From Cymbidium sinense (taxonomy: Eukaryota > Streptophyta > Magnoliopsida > Asparagales > Orchidaceae), in NCBI GenBank assembly GCA_021442155.1, contig CM038217.1:151783834-151847833 (forward strand): a stretch of 64,000 nt of DNA, given 5' to 3'. Position 1 is the first letter of the stretch, and each line of letters starts with the position of its first letter. The notes beneath the pieces are model-generated. The model did not search any database. It was not told the origin of the DNA and saw only the letters and a list, made by a program, of their open reading frames with translations. The translations under genes were made by a program, and so were the position numbers. Positions 10,881-22,170 of this stretch are shown piece by piece.

Positions 10881-13108
10881 GTGTGCATTTGGAGTAGCTT
10901 CAGGAAAATTCCTTGGGTTTGTTGTTCGATGCCGAGGAATAGAAATAGATCTTAAAAAGTTTAAAGCTATCTTAGAAATTTTACCTCCTAAGAGTTTAAC
11001 TCAATTCAGATCCTTTCAAGGATGGTTGGAATATCTAAGATGCTTTATCTCTAACTTATCGGGGAGGTGCAAGCCATTTTTAGCACTTGTCAAAAAGGAT
11101 GCCAAGTTCAAGTGGGATGGCAAGTGCCAGCATGCTTTTAAAGACATCAAGCAGTACTTGGTGAAGCTTCTAGTTCTAGCAGCCCCTATCCTAGGCAGGC
11201 TACTCATCTTCTACACTGCTGCATTGGACGACTCTCTCGGCGCTCTGTTGACCTAAGCCAACGACGAAGGGAAGGAGAGCACACTTTACTACTTTTAGCC
11301 GTCGTCTGATTCGTTCTGAAGTGAACTATCCACCTATTGAGAAATATTGCCTAGGTTTGATATTTGCATCTCAAAAGCTATGACATTACAGGCTTTCTTA
11401 TAAGGTGAACTTGATCTCCTAAACCAATCCACTGTTGTACCTCATGACACGGCCAACACTTTTTGGATGTTTGGCTCATTGGTCCATGATACTCTCACAG
11501 TTTGATATCACATTTGTACCCCTCAGTGTGGTAAAAGGACAGGCACTAACGAATTTCTTAGCAACACACCCACTTCCTGCTAATTCTCTGCTTAGTGACG
11601 ATCTCCTTGATGAACAAATCATGAACTTAGGCGAGGCCGACAATCGCCGATGGGAGATATATTTTGATGGTGCTGCTTCTTTTCTTTAAGGTGAAGTATC
11701 ACAATCTATTCTCCCGGGAAGGGCAGGGATAAAAATAGTTCTTCTAACTTCAAACAGCGATGTAATGAGATTATCATATTATCTTTCCAACCCCTGCACC
11801 AACAACGAAGCTGAGTATGAGGCATTGATTGCCGATATGGAGTTAGCCATTACTATCAGCGTCAAGAGCATCAACATCTTTAGGGATTCTTAGTTGGTCA
11901 TCAACCAGATTTTTGGGTCCTACTAGGTTCTCAAACCCAAGCTTCATCATTACTACAAATATATCATGAAGCTATTGGCCTAGATTCTTGAAATTTGCCG
12001 ATCCTTTGACTAAATGTGGTTACGTTATTTAGACAAACACAAATCCTGTGGCATTATAATTGAAGTACACTTAGGTCTATGTCGAGCACATCAATCTGGT
12101 CTGAAGATGAAGACGAAGATCAAGAGACTTAGATACTATTGACCTTCGATGATTACAGATTACATGGATGCAGCTAGGAGATGCCATCGGTTTAGGTACA
12201 CGATGTGGTCCTCTACCAACCGACCAACATTCTACACCCTAGTTTGGCTTCATGGCCATTTGAGTGTTGGGGTACCGATATTCTAGGTCCGATCGATCCC
12301 CCTTCTTTTAAGGGGCATCAATTCATCTTAGCTGCCATCGACTACTTTTCTAAGTGGGTGGAATCCATCCCACTTAGAGAGATCATAGATCACCATGTGC
12401 TTTATTTTTTTAGGAACCATATCATATATAAGTTTGGGGTGCCTCGATGAATTATATCCGATAATGGTGATGCATTCAAAAGCACGAAGATCAACAGCTT
12501 CGCCAGGATACACGATATAGATTAGAGATACTACACCATCTACTATCCTAGATCAAATGGCTTAGCAAAAGCATTCAACAAAACTCTCATATAGATACTG
12601 AAGAAGACTCTTGATGATAACAATGGAACGGCAGTTGGTTGAAGCTTGTGACCGGCACCACATCTGCAGTACTCAACCCCATTTTTCTTAGTGTATGGGT
12701 CTGAATCTATTCTATCTTTAGAAGTTCAACTCCTATCACTAAGGATAGCATAGGGTAACAAGATCACTACAGAGTAGAATGCAAAGTTACGGTTAGAAGA
12801 GCTCAAAGGTTTGGAGGAAAGTCGCCTACAAGCATGCCAGAACCTCGAGTTGTATAAAGTGAAAATGATTCAAGCTCACAACAAGCTGGTCCACCCTAAG
12901 TCTTTTTGAGTAGGAGAACTTGTGTTAGTCCTAAAGAGACCATTTATCGCTCATCAAAAGATGGGAGGAAAGTTTGAACCCACTTGGGAAGGCCCCTATG
13001 TCATAGAGAAGGCCTAATAAGGAGGATCTTATCAGCTTATTGATTGTAAAGGGGAACACCCGATGCTTCCAATTAATGGGCTCTATCTAAAGAAATATTA
13101 TCCATGAA
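10877..13108 (+). pseudogene. TAT-lineage Ty3/gypsy pol remnant (RT end, RNase H, aRNase H, integrase)
   Basis: Pol copies and integrates the retrotransposon. Translated in shifting frames, the order is: RT thumb beginning at KCAFGVASGKFLGF (about 10880); RNase H remnant around DEGKESTLYYF (11262); a linker reading KGQALTNFLATHPLP (about 11535-11580); archaeal-type RNase H with WEIYFDGAAS (11650) and TNNEAEYEALI (about 11800), which is diagnostic of the TAT lineage; integrase zinc-finger remnant (12100-12190); integrase core with ECWGTDILGPI (first catalytic Asp, about 12262) and SDNGDAFKS (second Asp, about 12460); and the C-terminal GPY/F module GGKFEPTWEGPYVIEKA (about 12965-13015). The usual third catalytic residue, Glu of NGQAEA, reads Lys here (NGLAKAFNKT). 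More than a dozen stops and frameshifts disable it. The RT fingers and palm, protease and gag are absent on this strand, replaced by the hairpin array. Confidence 0.9.
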
Positions 13109-15572
13109 ATAAATCATGTTTGAAAATAATTTATTAATAAAAAAATAAAAATCTGATTCCATTTCACCAAATCTTCTCTTCTTTTTGAAGTGTTATTTGC
13201 TTGTCTTGCGAATATGTCATGACGTGTCTAGGGTAGGTGTTAGAGTCCCCCAGTGGCATCTTTTCTCACTTTCACAACACAAACATAATCTCTCGACGCA
13301 ATTAAAATAGGTGTAAGATAATTTAAGAGATATCCTATTTCGATTAGCGCAGCTAAGGTAGGTGTAAGAGTCTCCTAGAGGCATCTTATTCTTTTTAACA
13401 CATGCACAAAACAAACACAAATCTTTTATCTCGAGCTATTTGATGTGGGAGCAAGCCCCCTGTGGCACTCACTCATTTAGTTTCTCTAGGTCAGGTCTAC
13501 ATGCTACCTCGCTAGTATGTCACCCTAGTGGTCACTTATTTGGAAAATATGAGTCCCCGTGCTTTCTTCCTAACTTGACCATTGAAAACTAACGAGCGCC
13601 TTGCTAGTACGGTAATCTTCACTGCCCAGCTAGTAAGCAACCTCATGTTGACTTTGCTTAAGAAGATGTGTGTCCCTGTGCTTTCTTCTTAAACTAGCCA
13701 TCATGCTCTAACTAGGTTAAGTATGTTTGAGGTTTAGGGTAAGTCCCTTAGTGGCTCCTTTCCTCTTGACTACTTTTGAGTTGATATAAGTCTCTATTGG
13801 CATTCACTCATTAGTCATCTTAGGTCAGATAACACCTGTCGAGCCGAAGACAGACTATCCCAATAAACAATTCTACTATAGGAGGATGTGAGTCCCTGAG
13901 TTTTCTTCCTATGCTGATTGTTGCAAACTGACGGGCACCTTAGATTTCTTGATGTTCACTATGCTGATAGTGACTCACCCACTGAGTGCACCACTCTTGG
14001 CAGATATGAGTCTCCATGCTTTCACCTTGAGTTGGATACAGCATACCTATTGAATTTATGACTAGCCATGTCATTTTCTCCAGGGTGTTTGATTAAGCCC
14101 TTAATAGCCCCATCCCCTATAGGCACTCTATTTGGATCAAGTCCTTTGCAACCCCATTTAGACACTACCCGAGTTACCTCTAGATTGGACAGTTCCCCTT
14201 TCCTAGTAGCCACCCCTGTGATTGGAGAATTTTTTCAGCGGATGCACAGCTTTTCCCTTAGTTCAGTAAATCTGAGATAGGTCTAAGTTGATATAAGCTC
14301 CTTCTCGATATAATCCCTTGCAAAATAACAGGGTCCATGATAAAATAAACAAACTAAACAAACAAAATAAATAAAATTAATTCACTTGTGGATTAGGAAT
14401 TCAAGCCTGCAAAGGGCCCTTTTCTCGAGCAGGCATCCTATCTTTAGGGCAATGTCAGCAAAACTCCTTATAGGAATTGCCTGACTACCTGAGTTGAGAT
14501 AAGTTCCTAGGTCGGTACTCACTCCATAGTCGCCCTTAGGTCAGGTTCAACCTATATTGTTCCATAAGCAGGTTACCCCGGCAGTCAGTCCGCTTTGAAA
14601 GATGTAAGACTATGACACATTCTTTCTAGCATGATTGTCGCAAACCGACGGGCAGCCCTATGTCAGGTTTGATTTGTTGCCCAAAAAAATTGATCACCCC
14701 AGTGGTCTTTTGTAGTGGAGGATGTGAGTCCTTGAGCTTTCTTCCCTCAAATTGATCATTGCAAATCGAAAGGCACTCCTTTGGTTAGATAGTTCTCCCA
14801 TCGATCGGGAAACTACTCCCTTTGGTTCAGTAAATTTGAGATAAGTCTAGGCTGATATGAGCTCCTTCTGAGTATGATCCATCACAAATCGATGGATTCC
14901 ATCAAAATAAACAAATTAAAAAAATGAAATCAATCTTGACTATCCTTGAGTTGATTTAAGTCCCCCAGTGGCATTCACTCAATAGTCAGCCTTAGGTTGG
15001 GTCTTGATTTGTTTCCTTGCCAATTGATCATCCTAGTGGCCTCTTATTTTAGAAGATGTGAGTTCTTGTGCTTTCTTCCTAACTTGGCCATTGTATACCA
15101 AAAGGCATTTTCTCCTTTGGTTGGTTAGTCCTACTATGTGTTTAGTATACCACCCCTTTTGATTGAAAATCTAAGTTAGGTCTTAGCCTCCATGGCTCCT
15201 ACTTAGTACAGCCCATCACAAACCAACAGGGTTCATCTCAAAATTCAAATCTAACAAAAAATTAAAACAAATTCAACCCTCTCCCCCAGTGGAGATCTCT
15301 CCTCAGTGAGATTTAAATCAAATCAAACCTCTTATCTCCTTGTGGATGACTTGAACCTGTTTCCCTAGTGGAAGGTTCACACTCTATCCCTCAGTGGATT
15401 TTTCCCTCTCTCTTATGTCTTGAACATAAGTAGAGCTACATTGCACTAAGCTCTGGATTCTTTCTTTTCCTTGGGCTATTAGTGCTTTTGATCTTTCCAT
15501 GTTGTTGATCACTTCGATCAACACCAATACGTGCGGTGTTCCTTGTCAGTCACACCACACCTATTATGCGCC
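13109..15572 (+). repeat. Degenerate repeated modules 3' of pol
   Basis: Non-coding sequence between integrase and copy B. Two motifs recur: a block like GATGTGAGTCC...CTTTCTTCC followed by a GCAAACTGACGGGCACC-like end (near 13550, 13665, 13880, 14000, 14595, 14715 and 15050), and a block like CCAGTGGCATTCACTCA followed by TCAGCCTTAGGT (near 13240, 13450, 13795, 14500 and 14955). Spacing is irregular (about 350-700 bp), as in old duplicated tandem modules. TAT elements often carry long, repeat-bearing non-coding DNA between integrase and the 3' LTR, and the position fits. No clear polypurine tract precedes 15573. Confidence 0.6.
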
Positions 15573-15939
15573 ATTTGTTGATCTCATTTTTAGAATGAGT
15601 TCTTAATCCCTCCATTTTAGGCTTAAGACTTCTCATGGACTTTAAGAGTTCCTTAGTCTTAAGACACATTTAATGATTAGGTGGACACTCAACCTAACCC
15701 TTGAGACTTAGAAGAGTTAGCTATAAAGATAGGTCATGCTTTAGGGGTGTTAGGAAAATTTCCTACCCTTAGCTTAGATCATTCCTCACTTTCCTTCTTT
15801 CAAGTCTAACTCCAAATCAATTCTATTTGATTTTCTCCAAACTCAAATCAACTCCATGATTTAAATCCATGATTAAGATACATGATTGAAACCCATGATC
15901 AAAATCCATTAACAAAAATTCCTAAGTCCAAATTTTGCC

Positions 15940-16868
15940 TAAGTCCTTAACCTTCCCATAAGGACTTAATCAAATTTATGATCTAAACCAAATCAAATCT
16001 TTAAGATTTGCTCATAATTCATTTATATTCTCATTTATATTCACATATATAAATGAAATATAAATTCAAATCAATCAAACTAAACTCAAAATTCTAAATC
16101 AATTCATGAAATTTTCCTAAGTCCCTTAATTTTCCATTAATTGACTTAGCCTAAACCTTGATCAAATCAATTTAAACTCATGAGATTTTCTAAAAACTCA
16201 TTTATATTCTCATTTATATTCACATATATAAATGAAATATAAATATAGATCGATCAAATCATATCTTCAAATTAAATTTCTAATTTAAAAATTTTGTAAG
16301 TCCTTTAATAATCCATTAAAGGACTTATCCAAAACCTTAATCAAATTAACTCAAACTCATGTGATTTTATAGAAACTCATTTATATTCCCATTTCTATTT
16401 ACATATATAAATCAAATATAAATATAAATCAATTAAATCAAATCATCAAATTAAATTCCAAATCTAAAATCTTTCTTAAGTCATTAATTCTCCATTAATG
16501 GACTAAGCCTAAATCTTGATCAAACCATCTCAAAGTCATGGGATTTTCTCATAATTATTTTATATTCTCATTTATATTCACATATATAAATGAAATATAA
16601 ATATAAATCAATCAAACCAAATTCAAAAATTCAAACTCTAAACTCCAAAATTTTCCTAAGTCCTTTAAATCTTTCTTAATGGACTTAGCCCAAATCATGA
16701 TTAAACCACTTCAAATCCTTGAAATTTTCTCATGATCCATTTATATTCTCATTTATATTCACATATATAAATGAAATATAAATTCAAACAATCAAAACCA
16801 ATTCCAAAATCAAACTTAAATCTACTCAAAATTCAATCTAAGTCTTTCAAGTCAAAATCTTGAACTTA
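15940..16868 (+). repeat. 180-bp tandem array, two hairpins per unit
   Basis: Six units start at 15940, 16117, 16297, 16477, 16657 and 16839, a spacing of 177-182 bp. Hairpin 1 is of the form TAAGTCCTTTAAT...ATTAAAGGACTTA (perfect 13-bp arms at 16298-16327). Hairpin 2, at 16021-16065, 16200-16244, 16379-16423, 16558-16602 and 16739-16783, has the arms ATTTATATTCTCATTTATAT and ATATAAATGAAATATAAAT around a short loop. Flanking sequence between hairpins is less conserved. The array sits inside copy B. Confidence 0.85.
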
Positions 16869-17159
16869 GCCAAATCATTTCAAATCAAGCCAAACTCTTG
16901 ATTTTCTCTCATGATTCAATCAAACCTACAATCATGAACTCATATATAAATCCAAACTTCAATCAAACAATCAAACCTAAGTCAAAAATCAAAGCTAAAT
17001 CCTTTCATATTCTTCCTTTAAATATGAAATTGTCAAATGGATCAAAACCCATTTGACTTCAAACCACTTGTAAATGGATTTATATTTCAATCATAAGCCC
17101 ATATATAAGATCAATCAAGCTCAAATCAAGCTTTAACCAAGATATTTGACCTAGTTAGG

Positions 17160-17990
17160 CTCACTTGACCCAAAGTGACCTAAAGTACCCTTATGAGCCA
17201 AATTCTAATCCTAACCAAATTGGATTGAACCAAACTCATGTATCCCTCTCATCATGATCAACAATCATCATGAGATAATCAATCAATCAAATTAGGTCAA
17301 ACCAAGTCAAACCTAAGGGTTGACTAAGTCAACACTTAGCCCAAAATGAAATATAACATAGCCAAATTTCAGCATAGGCCAAATTGATTGAAATAATTGA
17401 TCTAAGTCCACTCATGACCTATGTTTGAACTTGACCAAGCCAACATTTGAGCCTAACCTAGCCCAATTAGGCACTTGACCCAAGTTGACCCATTTTGACC
17501 TAAAGGGTCAAAATGTGTCAAAACTTGATCTAAGCCAAATTGATTGAAACCAATGGGTCAAGTCATTCCAAATCACTTGTGGAACTTGACCAAAAACTTA
17601 ATTGACCAACTAGACCTAACCTAGCTCAATTGACTTTAGACTCAACATGACCTAAAGGGGTCATGTTGAGCCAAATTTGAACATAACCAAAATTGATTAG
17701 AAAAATAGATATCAATCCATTCCATATGACTAACCAAACCCAAACCTACCCTTGACCTACCTCAAATAGGTCAAATGGGTCAAATAGGTCAACTTGACCC
17801 ATTTGACCTAAATGAAGTCATATGAGCCAAATCCAAAACTATTCCAAATTGAATGAGACCAAAGCCACAAAAACATTTCAAATGGTCATATGAACATGAG
17901 CCAACCCTTAGTTTTACCCAATTTGACCAATTGGTCAACTTGACCCAAGTTGAGCCATTTTGACCTAAATGGGTCAACATGAGCAAAACC
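17160..17990 (+). repeat. GGTCAA/TTGACC inverted-repeat cluster
   Basis: A run of related hairpins built on TTGACC and GGTCAA. Examples: arms CATTTTGACC/GGTCAAAATG at 17491-17515; arms CTCAACATGACC/GGTCATGTTGAG at 17641-17670; a perfect 16-bp inverted repeat AGGTCAAATGGGTCAA/TTGACCCATTTGACCT at 17768-17783 and 17794-17809; a shorter one near 17950-17980 and GTTGACT/AGTCAAC at 17319-17333. Several have a TAAA loop. Spacing is roughly 150 bp, so this looks like a degenerate tandem array. Confidence 0.75.
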
Positions 17991-20900
17991 CTATCAAATG
18001 AATTTCAGATCTCATGAAACTTGGCCAAACCTAGTTTCTCCACACACCCAACACATCCAAAGTAAAAAAAATTAGCAAAATGACCATCCTACCCCTAGGC
18101 CATAGAACAAATTTTGTCCTAATCCATAGGTAAATGGGTTATACCCCTTCATATCCACTTGAGGCTTTCGTAATAGCTCAAGGGGACCTAATGTTGAGTG
18201 GTGCACCCAACCCAATAGGTTTGGGTCAGCCTAATTGGCCCCTAGACCAAACCCAACCCATGGGTCAAAATGCCAAATTCAAAATCCCTCTCCCACTCAA
18301 ATTCAAGCACATGGGAGGTTGTCAATCCACTCCTTGGCTCAAATTGACTATGTGCACACTTTTAACAGCTCAAATATCCCACTACCTAAGTTCCATTGAT
18401 AAAAAATGGCAAGTGGATGGACGACTGTCTGATCCTTCAAGGGGGAGATATACTCTGCCTAATTCAATTGGAATTCAATGACCACACATTTGATTGAGTA
18501 CTAGAGAGACTAAGGAACCATCATAGAGTGATACCTAGCTTCCTCGAGCTCTAGCCATTTTTCTATCCTCAATTTTTGAATAGTGAAAACAAGGAGGAAA
18601 ATTGAAAAGCTAACTTCCTCTTCACTCAATTTCACTTCAATTGCTTTTGCATACTCCATCAGAGAGGCAAGTCGAGTGCACCCATGCTCTCTTTGAAGTT
18701 CTAAAGGTAAGGGGAGACCTAGCTCGATCAAAGCCACAAGCTAGCTAAGGAGGAGGTGGTCCATATACCAATCCACTCAATCTCAAGTGCTCAAAACTTC
18801 AGCAAGGCTTCGTCTCAACTAGACGAAGCTTCTCCAAGGGAATCGAGCACCGGTGATCACCTTTGGCGGGGTATGGGATTTTTCGACCATTAAACTCAAT
18901 GTGGTGTGGATCTTGGTGAAAGAATTTTTAATTCTATGGAGTTTTACCATTGAATGTGTTGTTCTTTAGCTTTAGGTGGTGTGGGTTGAGTTTGGTTTGA
19001 ATCCGAGCTCAATCAAGCTCGAATCTTCCCCTTGATCATGGACGGTCTCTGTTGATCATGGGGGAAGAACATGGGAGATCTCAGCCATCCATCCGTGCAT
19101 TTTGGATGGACGACCGAGATAATTCCCCACGTTTAAAATCCCTTATCCATTTTAAAACCACGGGGAGATCTTTGGTTGTCCGATCTTTGATCGGACGATA
19201 GAGATGAAACCACGTCCGTCGTTAGCCGCCATTTTGGATTTAACAACTTAAGTTAATCCCTCACGGTGCGACGCATGTAAAGCGCACTGACCGCCGCCAC
19301 CACGCATCGCGCCGTGAGCTATAAGATTAGTTAAAATGTTTTAATTAATTCTAATTAACCTAGGGATCTTCTAAAATTCATAACTCTCTCTACAAAATTC
19401 AAAAAAATGTGAAATAAAATCCTATGAAAAGATAATTCAACCTAGAATATTTTAAAATTAATTTTAATGGGTTTTGATATATAAATTTTTTTTTTATGAT
19501 TTTGGGATTTATTGGAAACTTCATTTTGCTAATTACTTTTAATTAATCCTTTGATTAATCCCAAATTTCTTGGGTATATTTTAGGGGATGATTTCTGCCT
19601 CCCCTAATTTTCTTGGGATTTATTGGAGGCTTGATTAGAAGAATTGCATATGGATTTATTAATTACCCTGCCTATATAATTAAGCATAATTAAGGTGTAA
19701 TTAGAGATTTGAATCCATGATTAGGGTTGATTAAGGTCATATCTAGTAATTAGAAGGTTTATGGAAAAATCTTGGGGCATTTCCCCTAAGCTATTTCCTA
19801 AACCCTCTTTTTCTCTCTCCTTAATCCTCTCTTAATTAAGAATTAATTCATTAATTATTCCCTTAATTAATTTCTAAAAATTCTAAAAAGTTCCAAAACT
19901 TAATTAATTTTTTTTGGGTAGATGCTTAGGTATTTAATAGCCTAAGTTCAATTAAGAAAATCAAAACCTAATTTATAAGTATGAAAGGGGTGTTTTGAAA
20001 TTACTTAAGCTAATCCCCCTTAGCTTAATTAACCTTTAATTGTGAGCCAAATTGCATTAGGCCTCTTTCTTATTAGGTGCATTGCAAATTTAAATTCCTT
20101 ATGAGTTTTATGTCATATTATTGGCTCATAATTATTTAGATAATTATTCTAAGGTGGTGTAAGTAAGGGTAAATTAAGTTACTTAATTCATACCTTAACC
20201 TAATTAATGCATAAAATGAATCTAATTATCTAAAAATTAAACAAAAATATCAAGCACATGTGGGAATGAGTTAGGAACAATGAACTCAACTCACCTTTTT
20301 AAAATTAAATCAAACTCTAAACTAAACAAAAATCACATTGAATTCACTTTGATTTATTTTAAACATTCTTATTCTATAAGAATGTCTTTAGGATTTAAGT
20401 GAAGTGAACTTGTTTACATGCTTTTATTGCTTTGAATCTTTTCCCAACATGTTAAAGTTGTATGTCATGTGATTTCACGCATTCATAATTTTAAAATTCA
20501 AATTTTGAAATGTAATTGTTTACTTTATGTCAAATTTGCATGTGTTAGCTAAAGTAGAAATATGAATGGCTATTATCACTACTAAATCAAAATTATTTTT
20601 AAAACAAATAAATCAAATACCAAATCTGAAAGTGTGCTACTTATACTTTAATTATAAGTTTGCATGTGAAAGAATATAAAGGTATGCTTAGCATAGATTT
20701 CCTTTCTTTCCTATGTTTGTATAGTTTTGAATAGAAATTTGGTGAGGTATATGGTTCATTTGAAAAGAACCTAACACTCACTAAATTCCATATCCTATTC
20801 ATCTCTATGCTACCACTTAAGAAGGGTTACCTATATTAGCACACATAAATTGCATAAATAAAATGAATCCATTAATACAATTTTTACATTCTCCTTTTCT

Positions 20901-21009
20901 ATTTTATTTTTTTATACATATGTTTGTATTTAAGGAAAGTGGTATATTAGTCTGGACAACCTCGAGATTATGAGGCTTTAAGTAGCCCTAAATAGGTCTT
21001 GTACCTTAC

Positions 21010-21113
21010 ACCTTTGGTTAATAATGGCGCTGTACTCACTTATACCTTTCTTACTTTCATATGTGTATGTGAAAATTTGGATAAGGAGTACAGCGCCATT
21101 GTTAACCAAAGGT
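21010..21113. repeat. 28-bp inverted repeat (fold-back) at the end of copy B
   Basis: The arms at 21010-21037 and 21086-21113 are complementary at 27 of 28 positions (left arm begins ACCTTTGGTTAATAATGGCG), with a 48-base loop. A third partial copy, TTTGGTTAACAATGGC, follows at 21132. The left arm and part of the loop match the family consensus seen in copies A and C; the right arm begins sequence in the opposite sense. Confidence 0.9.
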
Positions 21114-21119
21114 CTAAGA

Positions 21120-21665
21120 AAGTAAATTGAATTTGGTTAACAATGGCTTTAAGTAGCCCTAAGTAGTTCTTATGAAGAGTTTTGAGCTTGGATTTGATCT
21201 TGGGTTTCAATTATTTGGAGTTGAATCTAGATTTGAATTTGATAAATGATTGAGAGATTGAATTAAACTTGGAGAAAATCAATTGAATTTAAATTAAATT
21301 GGATTTGGCTAGGACTAAATCCATGGAATTCAATCATAAGGTGTAGGAAGAGTTTTGAGCTTGGATTTGAGGTTGAGATTGATTGTAGATTTTGGAAATT
21401 TGATTTTGAATTTGAATTTGGGGTTTTGGTTTGAGAAGGAGAACATGGATTGGGTTTAGGCCATAGGATGGGCAAGTCTCTCTAAGTCCCTAAGGCATAA
21501 CCTACCTCTATGACTAACACTTTTAAGTCTCTAAGCTTAAGTTAAGTGTTCACCTAATCACTAGATGTGGCTTAAGACTAATGAACTCTTAGTGTCTATA
21601 AGAGTCATAGATCTATGATGAGGAGATTGAGAACTCACTCCAAAAGTGAGGTCAATAGTTGTCTA
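21120..21665 (-). repeat. Inverted fragment of the copy B start
   Basis: Read on the minus strand from 21663, the sequence TTGACCTCACTTTTGGAGTG and the following 180 bp align with the plus strand from 15575, including the shared GTTCATTAGTCTTAAG-like and GTGATTAGGTG-like blocks. Weaker similarity continues to about 21180. Copy B is thus bounded by inverted copies of the same end sequence. The right edge at about 21665 is also where the hAT element appears truncated. Confidence 0.75.
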
Positions 21666-22170
21666 GCGTGAAGCATAAAGAATATTTTTAAATGTTTATA
21701 TGGGAAGTCAAGAAATGATTCACCTCTATGTTTTGATATTTCTTACTTTTTGTCTGCTCACATTTGCTATTTTGATTTTATGATAATTCTGATGATTTTA
21801 AGGTGGTTCAGTGACTTCAGTCTCTATATTATGATTTTTTTATGACATACAAAGTGATTCATTTTGTACGATGCATATGGAACAATGGAGTGGTTCCGTG
21901 ACTTATGTTTCTATATTTTGTCTACTCCTATTTTCTATATGTTATAGTGGCTCTTATTTTGGTAATTTTGAATTGGTTTTGTGTTGGCTTCTCTGTTGCA
22001 GTGAATCCAACGATCGTTTGAATTGAAATCATTTGATAGACAACAGAGTGTTGGGTTGCAAGCATACATTGATCATTTGGTAATTATAAATTATATAATG
22101 TTTAATAAATCAGATTTTTTCTTCATTCTATAATGAACAGTCATTTATCTTTTTTTATTTTAGATTTAAA

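Larger units (their letters stand above)
15573..21050 (+). repeat. Long non-coding retroelement repeat, copy B (LTR-like)
   Basis: Begins TGTTGATCTCATTTTTAG, a plausible LTR start, directly after the TAT 3' region. The part from 18050 on matches copy A base by base over long stretches. 15573-18050 has no counterpart in the window because copy A is cut at the window edge. It holds two hairpin-rich arrays, annotated separately. If read on the minus strand, the same boundary would be an LTR end (ATCAACA) followed two bases later by TGGCGC, which resembles the start of primer-binding sites common in TAT and Athila elements. Which reading is right cannot be decided here. A plus-strand reading would suit the plus-strand pol at 10877-13108; a minus-strand reading would suit the minus-strand gag at 5540-8229. 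Confidence 0.55.
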
